Positions 42,947-56,180 of a stretch of 64,000 bases of DNA are shown here, one piece after another; the first letter of the stretch is position 1, and each line of letters opens with the position of its first letter. The DNA is from Magnolia sinica (taxonomy: Eukaryota > Streptophyta > Magnoliopsida > Magnoliales > Magnoliaceae), in the NCBI RefSeq assembly GCF_029962835.1, contig NC_080578.1:102155759-102219758 (forward strand), written 5' to 3'. The notes below the pieces were generated by a model. That model made no database searches, was not told the origin of the DNA, and saw nothing but the letters and a program-made list of their open reading frames with translations. A program made the translations under genes and the position numbers.

Positions 42947-44336
42947 CCTCAAAAACTTGTTCACACCCTAAGTGCAGGGTTGTGATGTAGTAATAAACTC
43001 GGTAAGACCGAGGTCGAATCCATAGGGACCGAAACCTGTACGTTATCTGAAAATAACCAGATCTAGAACTAGGCTAAGATGAAATCTAAACCAATTGTGA
43101 TTTGAGGAATAATGGTGAAATATTAATCTAAACTTAAAGAATTCAGAGAAAGGGAACTAGGGATTCAGAGGATCTACTTGTAGAGATCAGGAAGATCTTA
43201 TGCCTGTTTCATGGATATTATACTGAACTTACTTGATATAGTTTTCAAGAAATGAAAGGTATAAGAATTAGGTATGATTCCATCACAAATCCATGTCTAA
43301 GAGACAAGGTAAACAACAGAACTTAGATCAATCCATAACCAACTAAAAGATGTATGAGTGTTAGGAAGGATTCCATCATCCAACCATGTCTATGAGACGA
43401 TGGCGAACAACAGGGTTTCCGAACATCAAAATAAAAGGAAAGGAATTATTCAAACCATCACAGATCTACTGTAATTTAAATCACAACAAACCATTAATGA
43501 CTAAAAGAATTTCTTAAATCAAAACAAAGTCAATCAGTTCAGTTCAATCAAGCTTGTAGAAGTTCCCATCACGCCACAACCCTAGCTAAGAGATTTAGCC
43601 TAACATAATCATAGGAAAAAGAAGAAAAATAAAGAAAAAATACATAAAAATTCCAAACACTTCTCTCTCCGCCTCTCTTTCTCTATCTGATGTCCCCTGT
43701 TCAAGCACACCCTCTTCTCCATGTTTGGAACTCTTTTTATAGCTTTTGGAGTGGTGAAAATCGGATTTGGGAAGCTATCGCACGCGCAGCGAAAGAGCCA
43801 AGTTCGGGGCTCCATAACTCTCGCGTTCCTTACATTATTTCTGTAAAATCAACGTCTCTTGGAAGTATTTTGGCTGGCCTACACGATGGACGGTTCAGAT
43901 CTGCCATATGATCAAAGATGGTGGGCCACAACTGCCTGAAAAATCAGATCTCGCGGACGTGCGTAGCCTTTCGCACGTCCGGCGCTGACGTGATCGGTGG
44001 GCCCCACAGAGGTGTTTTCAAGAAAATTCACCCCGTCCATTAGATTGCCCTCGAAATTTCGGTAAAAACGGATGGTTTTTCATGTCCATTGACTCAGAAT
44101 CAGAGAAGAAATCATCCAAACATCAATTTGAACGTTGCAGGGCAGTCCACTTATGGCCTCTGTATCGCGCACGTGTGATTGCATGGGTCCAAAAGTTCAG
44201 CATGGGTTCGAAGATTTTATGGCCCTCTACAAGATGGACGGCTTGGATTGTCCACTGGGACAATGTGTGGGGCCCACTAGCGTCCGCAAGACGGACAGCG
44301 TCCGTCCGTTACGCTACGTGAAACAGCAATTGCCAT
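42947..44336. other. Centre of the foldback-like element, no gene recognised
   Basis: A-rich text up to 43680 with near-duplicate phrases (gattccatcacaaatccatgtc / gattccatcatccaaccatgtc, each followed by tangagacnangg). After 43900 MITE-like words (gtgggccccacagaggtg). No frame is credible. Confidence 0.6.
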
Positions 44337-44873
44337 ATTAGGAAGAAGATGCTGACCCGCTTTAGTTGGTTCAGTGCGCTGCGAGTCTACGTGTGCTGTG
44401 CACACGCACGCGTGTAAAGTGGGACCCACCTTGCTTCTTTTGGTAAATCCACATCGTCCATCTGGTTTCCCATCTAATTTAATGGGTTGAGACCAAAATT
44501 GGAGTATATCCAGATATCAGGCGGGCTAGAATCAATGGTTTATGGGCTGATCTGTCAGTTGGGGTACTTCCATAGTGATCCGAGGGCTGAAATTTGATAT
44601 GTACGGTTGATTTATGGCCCTCAGGCCATGTATGAAGTTTTGAGCCAATCAGATGGCGAGAACTATGTGATCTTGCATTTTCCACCAATTTCGGGCCTCT
44701 TTAACGTAAATGGCTTGATTTCCTCAGATCCTTGGTGTGTAATTCCATCGATCTTGGTCCCCTGGAGTCCGTCCCTTGCCTTGGGTGTCATCAGAGCGTT
44801 AAATCCATGGTTTAAGCACCCTTTTTCAGTTCATGCTTGTAAATACACTCTGCATCACAAACACGATTAAGTC
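44337..44873. repeat. Right arm of the foldback-like element
   Basis: Reverse complement of 42396-42946. Its outer edge touches the LINE reverse transcriptase without spacer. Confidence 0.9.
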
Positions 44874-47114
44874 GCGACTGCCCTATTGAAGCCCAAGATG
44901 TCCTTGAAGGATCTAATCTGATTCTCTGCGGTCCCCTCAGGGGCTATGAAGAAGCTCTTGTGGGGATTGATCTTTTGGCCCGAAACGTTTTCGTAATCTC
45001 TAAGGAATTGGGTGATGTTCTTTAGGGATCTACGACTCCTGTTTGCAAAGAGAATCGTGTCATCGACAAAGAGTAGATGGGAGATCTGAGGGCAATTTGA
45101 ACAGGTTATGTACGGTTGACACCTTCCTCTCACCGTTATAAGATTGAAACCCCGACCAAGAACCTCTGCTACAAGGATAAAAAGCCCAGTAGAGATCAGA
45201 TCCCCTTGACAGAGACCCCTAAAGGACTTGAAGAAACCAACCACCTCACCATTTATGAGCACCGAGAACCAGGAGTTTGCCCAATAATTTTCTACCGTTG
45301 TGATCCATTTCCTTTCGAAACCAAATTTGGCAAGAACTTCTTTCAGGAAGGCCTAATTTAATCTGTTGTAGCTTTTTCCATGTCCAGTTTTAAGAGGATT
45401 TGCCCCCTCTCACTTTTCTGTTGATGTCCCGAAAAATTTCCTGAACAAGCACGCAACTTTCCACTATGGACCTACCCTGCACAAAAACACCTTGTTCCAT
45501 GGACACTAGATTGGGGAGAATATGACCCAATCTAGTAGTAATAATTTTAGATAGGATTTTATACAAGTAGTTGCACAAGCTGATTGACCTAAAATCAGAA
45601 ATGATTTTGAGGAACTTATCTTATGAATAAGGCACAATATGGTAAATGTGAAGGCTCTGGGGAGGTTACCTCCGCTAAAGAAATACGAGGCAGCCTTAAG
45701 CAGGTCGTGGCCCACCGTATTCCAACAAATCTAAAAGAATGCCCCTGAAAATCCGTTGGGCCGCAGTGCTCCATCAGGCGGTAGGGCTTTAACCGCCTAG
45801 TGGACTTCTTCCATAGAGGGTTCCAGAAGGAGCTGCCTATTGTCTTCCTCTAAAACCAGGTGAGGGATAACATCTAGGAGCTGACTAGATCTGAGATGCA
45901 AGTCATCATGGAGAAGGTTCTGAAAGTAGTCGGAAGCAACCTGTTTGATATTTGTGTTGTCCGTTAAGATGGAGCCATTTTCCTGCTGAATTTCTAGATT
46001 TATGGATCTTCTTTAAGCTGCGGTTGAATGGAAAATTTTTGTATTTCGGTCCCCTTCTTACAGCCAGTGGACTCTCAATTTTTGTTTCCAGAACGTTTCC
46101 TTATAGAGTTCCAGGTGGGACATTTTGGCTTTGGCTAGCTGTAACTCTTGCTACAGTCTTGGGTCTGTCGAGCATAGTGTAGCGTTTTCCAGATGCTGCA
46201 CTTCATATTCGAGAAGCTTTAAGTTCTAAAAGATGTTGCCAAAAACATCCCTGTTCCACTCCTTTAGTGCAGATTTAACATTTCTAAGTTTGCCAATAAG
46301 GACATGCAGTGGGTCCCCCGATACTTTCAGCGTCCCATGCATTCTTGATAAGTTCTTGGAAACCTTCATGAAGGGACCACATCCGTTCGAATCGAAAGGG
46401 TTAGGAACAGAAGGAAGAGGATGAGGGAAGAGTAATAGCAATGGAGCATGGTCTGAATTATGTCTGGGTAAATGCTTGACTTGGAACGTGGGGAAGGATT
46501 GAAACCAACGGTTATTGCAGCACACTCTGTCCAATCTGGCCCATGCTGTGGGTTGGCCCGTCCGACTGTTGCCCCACGTGAACCTGTTCCCTGTATAGAG
46601 GGTGTCCTAAAGGCCTACATTGATGAGCCCCTCGTTGAATTCCGCCGAGCTCCACGTGTCAAATGAGGATGTACCTAACCTTTCCGAGAGAGACAGGACT
46701 GTATTGAAGTCACCACATGCAACCCAAGGAGACACGCCCTATACCCAGCTGAGTAATTTCATCCCAAAGCTACCTTCTTAGAATTCTAGAGCATTTCGCA
46801 TATACACAAGAAATTCTGACCTCGTCTGAAGTTGTTTGGAGGCCCACCTCGATAGTTAGCATTTGATTTGAAGCAGCAACTGTCTCTGTGGAGAGATAGG
46901 ATGCAACGAATACCCAAACCATCCCTCGTTGGGCAGCATTAGAGCAAGAGGAGTGGAATCCCAACTTTAGGTTGATTCGAATTCTTTTCTCATTACACAG
47001 CATAGGCTCCAGGATAGCTATGATTGCTGGATAGAATTGTCTAAGCCTCTTGAGGGTACAGATTGTGGGAGAGTTTCCCACTCCACGGGCATTCCAGATG
47101 AGGATCTTATCCAT
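44874..47114 (-). pseudogene. LINE ORF2 (plant L1): endonuclease and reverse transcriptase
   Basis: Starts MDKILIWNARGVGNSPT at 47114, the APE-type endonuclease N-terminus of plant L1. The endonuclease end (SDHAPLLLLF) is at about 46460. RT follows, with a region at 45800-45570, LVSMEQGVFVQGRSIVESC (about 45500) and the catalytic block SHLLFVDDTILFANRS at about 45070 (FVDD in place of YADD). The last readable RT part is KDILGF at 44890. Frameshifts and stops separate the pieces (about five changes of frame), so it is dead. The 3' continuation is lost at the foldback-like element. Confidence 0.85.
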
Positions 47115-47129
47115 GAGAGCACTGGTTGG

Positions 47130-48880
47130 TTTTCACACCTGACGTTTCAGTCTTCTAAGTCTCCCATACCAGTTGGCTTCCAGGGCACCCTTGGACAAAA
47201 TTTTCCTTCTCTTCCCGTGATCTTTGGCAATGATAGGAACATCTGATATGGACTAATTGAGATTGGGGTTAAGATCAGCTGTGGGATCAAACGAGGGGTC
47301 GAAGATTTCTGTTGGGTTTGGCTGGACTCGGGCGAGCTCCCTAACAGGGGCAGCAGGCCCATCATGGGCAGGAGGGGATAGAGGTTGAACTACCCCTGGG
47401 TCAAATGGGGTATGGGGATTACTGCTTTCACCAGGCAGCATCAGGTCCCTTGCTTGTTGATGCTGGTTGGAGCTCTCTACTCTGCTAACCCTTGGGCGAT
47501 CCAGCTGATCGGAGGTACCCTCGTGGGAGACTCCTGGGGGAAAGGGGTAAAGCGGACTTGAGTAGGAGGTAGTGGGTTGAAATAGGGAGATAGATCAACT
47601 GAAATTAGACCATCACTGCGGAAATCCTTTTTTAAATTAGCTACATATGTGTAAGAGTTCCAAGCCGCAATCTGATCATCCTCGGGGTCTTCAACAAAAT
47701 TGTTGCCCAACTTGAGAGGGATGTGTCCCTCGGAGAGGGCTTTTCTGGTCGAGAGCGGGGAGATGAGACAAGAGGAAATGAAATGATTGTCGAATAAGGA
47801 GTTTGGTTGCAAGAGTGGGTTGGCTGCTGGAGTGTGGAAGTGATGTTGTAGGAGCGTTTCTGGATCTGGGGGGGAGGGCTAGGGATGAGTTCTGTCTCGA
47901 CTGATAACTGAGGAGATGTGTTGGGAGGGAGGATGGGGGTGGGGTTTGGAAATTCCTCTGCTAGGTGGATGGTTGGGGAAGATATTTGGCCAACAGGTGT
48001 GGGCCCAAGGCAGGCCTAGTTTGGTTGGATCTGGAGGGGGACAGTTGGGGGAGTGACTTCTGGAGGGGCTGGGTGTGAGGTTGAGGTCCTGGGCATTGGA
48101 TAAGGAAGGGGAGCAGGATAATAGAATGCTTGCTCAACCCATTCCCTAGTGGATCTCCTGTCCCGCATTTGGGTGCAGTTCTGTTGTAAGCCGTTATCGA
48201 GCCTCTGTTCTGTAATTTCAGCTATCAGTAGCACTTGAAAATTTCTCCCAGCCACTTCTAGGTTCCTAACCCTGTGTGTCTGAATGTGGGTGGATGATAA
48301 ATCGCACTCTTGCCGCCACCTGGACTAAACCCAGGAGTGAGCATTTGTCGACTTCCACCACTATGCCGAATGTATTACCTAAAGCAACAAACACTTCATC
48401 CAGGCATGTGCCGGGATGCCGTACAAACGAATCCAAACTCCCTCCTTGTTTCTATTGAAGCTTAGAGACCATGGTTCAACCGTCGACAGACCCATCTTAG
48501 AGTGGAGGGCAGAGTATGTGAGGAAGGAGATGAGATCCGTCCTGGATTTTTGAATTGAAGAAGGCAGGCATGCATCATGATCAATTCGAGAGATATCAAT
48601 AGCCGAAGAGGCATACCTGAAAAGTTTGATCTCCTTGCTTAACAGGATCAGAGGAGTGTCTGAGTTGACAGCCTTGCCAATTCTAACTAGTCTCAGTCCC
48701 CTCGTCTTCATTTCAACTTCCCTTCTATCAGCCTTAACTGTGAACTTCTCTGCATCATTCTGTCGAATACCTAACTTGCGTCCTTGCGGCCTTTTAGTCC
48801 TAATTGTGAAATTTTCTGAATCTATCCGTCGAGCACCTATTGTGCATCTTAGGCTTCTCCCCTTCACTTGAGCTATGGAT
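47130..48880 (-). pseudogene. LINE ORF1 (DUF4283-type)
   Basis: Opens at about 48867 with a basic region. SKMGLSTVEPWSLSFN and VWIRLYGIPAHAW (about 48410) are the signature of the DUF4283 domain found in plant L1 ORF1. A frame change follows near 48370; the next piece continues the domain (VEVDKCSLLGLVQVAARVRF) and then a Pro-rich tail (PAPPEVTPPTVPLQIQ). It would bind the LINE RNA. It lies directly before ORF2, as in intact L1. Confidence 0.75.
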
Positions 48881-49048
48881 GTGATTCAATTTTGGCCTCA
48901 TGGTCTAAAATATACTAGCAAAACGCGTGAACAGCCTGGATAAAACATAAACATCATGGTGGTCCCCACAGAGTCTTGCCATCAGGCATCTGCGTCCAGC
49001 AGAAAATAAAAAAACCCTTCCAAATATAATTTGTAACAAAATTCTTTA
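48881..49048. repeat. MITE-like fragment
   Basis: ctggataaaacataaacatcatggtgg and neighbouring text resemble the common repeat. Short, ends not found. Confidence 0.4.
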
Positions 49049-49725
49049 GGGGTCGTTTGGCACCTTGGATTGGAGGGGATTGGAGAGGATTAGAGGGGGT
49101 TTCAAATCCCCATGGTTGTTTGGCAGCATAAAGCAAGCAACTGGGGATTGCCAATCCAGGGGGTTTCCAATCCCCTCTTTGAGGGGGTTTGTAATCCAAG
49201 GGCAGAGCTTGGATTACACCTAAAATCATTTGAATAGTTGCATGTATAAACGTATGTCACTGTACACTATCATTCTACTGGGCACATGGCCCACTAACGA
49301 TGATCAGCACCGTCCAAACATTGTTCATGTAGATCAGCACCGTCCAAATATTGTCCAGCACCGTCCAAACATTGTCCATATCAATCAACGATTAAAAATC
49401 GTTGGTTAGTCACTCAGACGTGATCTTGTGCTTGCGGTCCATCTAAGATTTGGAATTTCATCACTTTTAGACAAAACATATATTTTAGCGGGCTTATCAC
49501 AACTATAGTGTCAAAAATTATATATCTCACTAATTGGGGATATTAAAGTTGATTTAGTAATTAAATTCAAACCCCCGTGAATATACCATGTATAGGTATT
49601 TTTGAATTAAAGTTGATTCACACTTAAGGGTACCAAACACACCGAGAGGATTGCCAATCCAGGGGGTTTCCAATCCTGGGGTTGCGAATCCAGGGGGGTC
49701 CAAATCCACGCTCCCAAACAGGCCC
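49049..49725. mobile_element. Tourist-like MITE with TTA target duplication
   Basis: 677 bp. Left end GGGGTCGTTTGGCACCTTGG, right end inverse GGGCCTGTTTGGGAGCGTGG. TTA at 49046-49048 and 49726-49728. Inner part carries repeated ccaatccagggggtttcc at both sides, i.e. subterminal inverted text. Confidence 0.8.
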
Positions 49726-49744
49726 TTATGGTTTTGTAGCACGC

Positions 49745-50450
49745 GTTTGGTGAGACCCCAGCCTCACCTACCGTACCGTGGTGTTACCATGGGGCCTACC
49801 TTGAGGTATGTATTATCTATTCATGCAGGCCATCCGTTTTGCTAGATTACGAACATTATCCCAAAAAAATAAAAATCATACAGATCCAATTATCAGGTAG
49901 ACCATACCATAGGAAACAGTGGCCATTGATCACAAATGGGCTACCGAAGTTTTGTATCAATCTGATATTTGTTTTTTCCCTTCAACCAGGCCGACGTGAC
50001 CTTATCAACGGATGGTAAATAAACACTCTAGAAATACTAAGATCGGTTTTTTTGTGGTTTTCCGTGTTGGTATTGTAGAGCTCACGGTAGGAGAGGCCTG
50101 GTTTTTTTTTTTTTTTGTGGTTGCCCTCCCGAATCGTTTTCAGCTGTATTTCTGTGTTTTGCAAGCTATAGAAAAGATGCTTTCGGTGTATATATATATA
50201 TATATATAAAGATCTGCCTTAAGAAGTTTTTAATGGTAGGACGGTTAGTCACCACCGTTTCTCATGGTACGGTCCACTTGATAATTGGATCTGCTTAATT
50301 TTTAGGATAATTCATTGAAATGCCCTTAAAAAATGGACGAACGTACGGCATGGATACATAATAAATGCATCAAGGTGAGCCGTACGGTAACTTCACAGTC
50401 AGGGCCGTACCGTCTTGGGTGAGGCCAGTGTCTCACCTAATCCGCTCTCA
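49745..50450. repeat. MITE with ggtgagac-type ends
   Basis: Left GGTGAGACCCCAGCCTCACC, right inverse GGTGAGACACTGGCCTCACC, so the inverted ends agree over about 20 bp. A 9-bp duplication was not recognised. A (TA)n lies at 50186-50208. Confidence 0.6.
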
Positions 50451-50473
50451 TGGGTTTTTACTACCATAACATC

Positions 50474-51002
50474 GGAAACGGATTGGCTACTCCCCCTGAC
50501 GGGCTGGTGGTCGGTACTCTGTGGGATCCGCCGTGATGTTTGTGTTTCATCCATTTCGTTCATCCATTTTTACAAATAATTTTATGACTTTATTCCAAAA
50601 CTGAGAGGTATATAAATTTCAGGTGGACCACACCACATGAAAACAATAGTGATTGGATATCCATCATTAAAATCCTCCTAAGGCCCACTGTACTTTTTAT
50701 TTGACATCCAATATGTTGATTAGATCATACAGGCCGAGATGAAGCTAAAAAACAAAAATCAGCTTGATCCAAAAATTTTATGCCCCCAAAATGTTTTTTA
50801 ATGGTCGACGCTCATTCAACACTGTTTCATGTAATGTGGTCAGGTTAAGATTTGAATATATCTCATTTTTGGTTTCACATCTTAAAATGATATCTAAAAG
50901 TAGACGGACGGCATGGATGAAACACATACATAATGGTGACGCCCACAAACCACCGACCAACAGCCATTGGCTGGTGTCAGGGGGAGTAGCCAATCCGTTT
51001 CC
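50474..51002. mobile_element. Mutator-like MITE, copy 2 (perfect 9-bp TSD)
   Basis: 529 bp. Ends GGAAACGGATTGGCTACTCC and its exact inverse. The target duplication CATAACATC is perfect (50465-50473 and 51003-51011). Same family as 28622-29166. Confidence 0.95.
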
Positions 51003-51014
51003 CATAACATCACT

Positions 51015-51330
51015 TAAAAAAACGCGGTATTTTAAACTCATGGATATTGCAATAATACGGCGATAATGATATTTTCAAAATCTCGGCCATATTTCTCACT
51101 CCAGTAGATCCGTTCGCGAAAGGTAAGGTAAGGTGTGCATTTTTCCAGTGCACCCGAATCGCGCTGCACCAGAGAAAAAAAACTTACGCGACCGGTTCAA
51201 ACGCCTATTCTCCTCCCTCCACCGCACGTGCCTTGCACGTGCCACCTCCCCAGACACTACTATATAAAGACGTAAAGCCTCTCTTTCATCGTGTATCAGA
51301 AGCGTGTGATTGTTAACGTGAAAACTCAAA
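51015..51330 (+). promoter_or_regulatory. Promoter and 5' UTR of PMEI-like gene 1
   Basis: TATATAAAG at 51261-51269, 62 bases before the ATG. About 300 bp upstream of the ATG resemble the region before gene 2 (gcaataatacggcgataat; ttcaaaatctc; ctgcaccagagaa; gcgaccggttcaaacgcc). A Mutator-like MITE ends at 51002, just outside the shared block. Confidence 0.7.
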
Positions 51331-51924
51331 ATGTCGACTCTTTCTTTGAAGTTCCTCGTCGGTGTATTCGTCCTTCTCTCCATCTATCAACCCTCCATTG
51401 CCGACGGCGAGAACGCTCCTCAGTCCGCCCCTCAATCCTCCCCAGCCTTCAACGTCCCGGCTGGAAAGGACCCAACGTTGATTCGCGAGACTTGCAAACT
51501 CACCAAGAACTCCGACGAATGCGTGAAGAATCTCGAGGCTGATGTACGCAGCTACGACGCCACCGACGCAGGTGGGCTTGCGCAGATCGCGATCGAGCAC
51601 GTGGTAGCGAATGCTAACCATCTATACGTACAAGCGAATGCATTGAAATCGAAGCCGGGTTATGATGACCAGTCGATCCGGGCCATGGAGACTTGCTCTA
51701 AATTATATGGAGAAGCAGTTGATACGCTCATGCAAGGAAGACAGGCAGTTGGATCCAAGGACTACAAAAGTGCTAATATATATGTTAGTGAAGCAATAGA
51801 TGCTTCTGATACTTGCACTCAAGAGTTTGAGGAGTCTGCCAGGAAAATGCCATTTGCTCGGAGGAACAAAATGGTTAAGGACCAAGCTTCCATCGCCTTA
51901 GATATCATAGCGCATCTTAATTAG
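51331..51924 (+). CDS. PMEI/invertase-inhibitor domain protein 1
   Basis: A secreted 197-residue protein of the plant invertase/pectin methylesterase inhibitor family. Such proteins are helical bundles that block pectin methylesterase or acid invertase in the cell wall or vacuole. A signal peptide covers residues 1-24 (hydrophobic LKFLVGVFVLLSIY, cut near SIA/DG). A Ser/Pro-rich linker follows (25-46). The inhibitor domain runs from about 47 to the end. The four family cysteines are at 55, 64, 122 and 162: the first pair spans the helical hairpin (TCKLTKNSDEC), the second links helices 2 and 3. The pattern KDYKSAN...S.A.D...TC...F resembles Pla a 1-type putative invertase inhibitors, so I cannot choose between invertase and pectin methylesterase as target. 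One exon, no break. The ATG at 51331 is the only one that gives a signal peptide. Confidence 0.9.
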   Translation: MSTLSLKFLVGVFVLLSIYQPSIADGENAPQSAPQSSPAFNVPAGKDPTLIRETCKLTKNSDECVKNLEADVRSYDATDAGGLAQIAIEHVVANANHLYVQANALKSKPGYDDQSIRAMETCSKLYGEAVDTLMQGRQAVGSKDYKSANIYVSEAIDASDTCTQEFEESARKMPFARRNKMVKDQASIALDIIAHLN

Positions 51925-51933
51925 GTTGTGTTT

Positions 51934-52039
51934 GGTTGCACCAAATATCAAGAATTTTTATGATATTTCTTGATTATTAGGTCCAACTTGATTCACACTT
52001 TCATGATATTTCATGAAATTTGATGCCCCAGAATGCATC
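51934..52039. repeat. Small hairpin repeat in the 3' UTR of PMEI-like gene 1
   Basis: ggttgcaccaaatatcaaga and the inverse-like end tttgatgccccagaatgc flank about 70 bases. Its counterpart is clearer after gene 2, so it was present before the genes were duplicated. Confidence 0.6.
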
Positions 52040-52089
52040 TATTTTTATTAATGTGGCTGTTGGTGTTATTTATTCTATGATATAATACA

Positions 52090-52095
52090 AATAAA
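52090..52095 (+). terminator. Likely poly(A) signal of PMEI-like gene 1
   Basis: AATAAA in acaaataaatctcaagg, about 165 bases after the stop. The same phrase follows gene 2 at 63947. Confidence 0.6.
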
Positions 52096-52109
52096 TCTCA
52101 AGGGGAATT

Positions 52110-52238
52110 TTATATTTATTTCCAGTCTACTTTTCTTTTCTTTTTCTTTTTTCCTTCTTCTTCTTTGGCAAAAGATGAGGGCACACCACGTATACCTATT
52201 CGGGAAGCACCTCATCCAGACGAGGTTATGCAGCTAGC

Positions 52239-52278
<40 letters not shown>

Positions 52279-52890
52279 ATGTTGGATATGATAGTACTAT
52301 GATATTAAGGAAGAAATTAGGATTAGGGTTTTCACTCTCTCATCTTCTCTATTCATAGATAATGGAAGTATAGTAGTCTTTCAAACTAACTTGTTAAGTA
52401 CAAAACACTAACAATTAATAATAAATTTAAATTTAAAATATGAGTTTTGCTAGCGGCTCTACCTTCATGGGACGTTAGCATATTCTCCAAAGCTTTTTAA
52501 TGGTGCATGGGACGCCAAATCATTAATCAGGGAGGTACATTGGATAGTACCATTGGTACCGCCATAATGCAAGAATCACACCGATTGGATGATCCTAACC
52601 TTATAAATGAGATTAATTTGTTACTATATATCATTTTTTTTTGGGGCCATGGATAGATCATATGAGTCGACTCATCAAATCAAAATGCAACTTTAGAGTT
52701 ATATCAGTGGGATCTACAAATTATTCAAGATGATGATACATGGGACCTTTTTTTTTTCAAAACTTTTGTTTATTCACATGGGATGAAACACTTTACAAGA
52801 GATTTTTGTTTAATCAAGGTGATGATACACAGGACCTATCTCCATTGCTTCGTTTTAATTGTCCATCTATTTTGTCAGCTCATTTAACGC
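52110..52890. other. Intergenic, no gene recognised
   Basis: TC-rich 52130-52170, (GA)n at 52241-52276, then A/T-rich sequence with short MITE words. Nothing coding. Confidence 0.6.
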
Positions 52891-52899
52891 TATGAGACC

Positions 52900-53347
52900 A
52901 AAATTAAAGTATGTGTAAAGATCAAGTGAACCATATCACAGGAAATAGTGGATTGGCTGTGTCAGGGCACAAGCAAATTCAGTGTCGCATCCTATTGGTG
53001 CATGCTATTGTTGATGATGTCAGCTCATAAAACACATTGATTTTCTCTCATTAATGGTGGATTGCCAACCACATGACCTAACTTTCAATGGGTCAAATTT
53101 CTCTAGCCCCACTATGATTTATGTGTTAGATCTACACCATCTATCAAAATTTTCAGGTTATTCTAGAGCATGAGCCTAAAAATGAAGCACATACACATTG
53201 AAACCTTATAAGGTCTATGTCAGGTTTATTTGCCATATAACCTCCTGGTAATTAAGGTCACATAGCCCGGATGAAGGGAAGCCACAAATATCAGCTTTAT
53301 TAATTAGGTATCCAATTCCCATTGTTTCACGTGGTGTGGTCACTTAA

Positions 53348-53386
<39 letters not shown>

Positions 53387-54060
53387 TGACCGCTGCCTTT
53401 TCATTTCATAAGACGGCTATACAAAGGAGCTTCGGCCAGGCCCACAACAAAAAGGGGACAAGCCTAGATGTACCTCGTTTTGGTCGCATGCCCTAAAAGT
53501 TGAGGAAAAATGGATAGGCAGTGGGTATCTAATACGTAAGTCATGGTGGGCCCACGGAAGTTCCACACATTAACCCTTTCGGTTTTCTGCTCTCTCCACT
53601 GAGCAATGGAACGTGTTAAATTTACATGGGTCCTAAGATTATGTAGTTTTTAGATTTAAACCGTTCATCTATTCTTTTAGATCATTATGGGATATAGAAA
53701 ACTCTGGTCAACCTAATATTTATGTTTTACCATCATTCGGGTATGTCCGACCTTATGAATAGGTTAGATGGCAAATAAGCCTAACGGTTGACCTCTGAAG
53801 GGTTTCAACGACCATTTGTTCAATTTTCTGTGATGTGGTCCACTTGAGCTTTGGGTGTATTTATCTTTTTGTTTTTACTATTATTTTGGCTTAAGCTCTA
53901 AAATTATCTGAAAAAAATGATGGACGGTGTGGATCTAACAAAAAATAATATTGGGCCAATGAGAAATTGGGCGTATTTTGTGAACTGGAGCAATGAAACT
54001 GTGGACCAATGAGAAGCGCCGGCACTGGAATTTTCCATGCTTTCAACATAGCTGATTCGC
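52900..54060. repeat. Composite MITE-like repeat, copy 2
   Basis: Same succession of modules as 2380-3410, including gttccacacattaacc and cggttttctgctctc, gaccttatgaataggttagatggc, and the end gggcgtattttgtgaactgg. (AAT)n at 53347-53384 interrupts it. Confidence 0.6.
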
Positions 54061-54655
54061 ACCATAAAGTTTAGTACTTTATTTTGATTTGAAAATCTAG
54101 ATTTATTTTTAACTTTTCCTCATTCGTCTCAGTGCTCGAGATGGAATATAAGTGATTTTGAATAAAAACATTTTCTGAAATTACAACTCGCCTCTGCCAG
54201 GTTTCAATGCTAGCTACCTGGAAGCTCGGTTGACGTGCCAAAGTTCTTTTGACGGACTGCGCTGGAAACCGGGGTGCACCGTGATGTTTAAGGAGTTGAG
54301 ACGAAGAATAAATAGGATCCAAAATTCAAGTGAGTGGCACTAAATTAAGAAAAAGGTGGACAGTGATGTTTACATGCCTTCGATACTGTTCATAACGTCA
54401 ATCTCACGGAGATGTACTGAAGACATAAATATTAGCCTGATTCAAAACTTCGGTGGCTTAGAAATATTTCAATCGTAGACGTTCAATTCTCATGTTTTTG
54501 GCCCACGTGAGTATTGGATCCAACTCATTTTTGGTCGTCCCATGTCCTAAAATGATCTCACAAATGGATGGACCAGGTGAATTTCTCACAAAGAAAACGG
54601 TGGGCCCTGCCTAAGTTACCAAAGCAGGCTTTCCAAGGAAATCCGCGTCCTCGTA
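54061..54655. repeat. MITE-like intergenic stretch
   Basis: 54320-54620 holds a diverged copy of the common repeat. The rest (54061-54310) shows nothing recognisable. Confidence 0.5.
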
Positions 54656-54657
54656 TA

Positions 54658-56165
<1,508 letters not shown>

Positions 56166-56180
56166 CAGTGGAGCTAAATG

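Larger units (their letters stand above)
42396..44873. mobile_element. Foldback-like element with 540-bp inverted arms
   Basis: Arms 42396-42946 and 44337-44873 are reverse complements, mostly identical, with about 1.4 kb between. Neither edge shows a clear target duplication, and the left flank (42310-42395, beginning tgttgagggtcaaat) belongs neither to the arm nor to the LINE. The middle has A-rich text with gtgatgtagtaataaactcgg, the style of a non-coding LTR-derived element. It lies between two minus-strand LINE pieces. Confidence 0.8.

Noticed and set aside
51313-51621. Minus-strand frames opposite the PMEI-like genes
   Set aside because: Shadows of the coding strand, lacking signal peptide and cysteine pattern.
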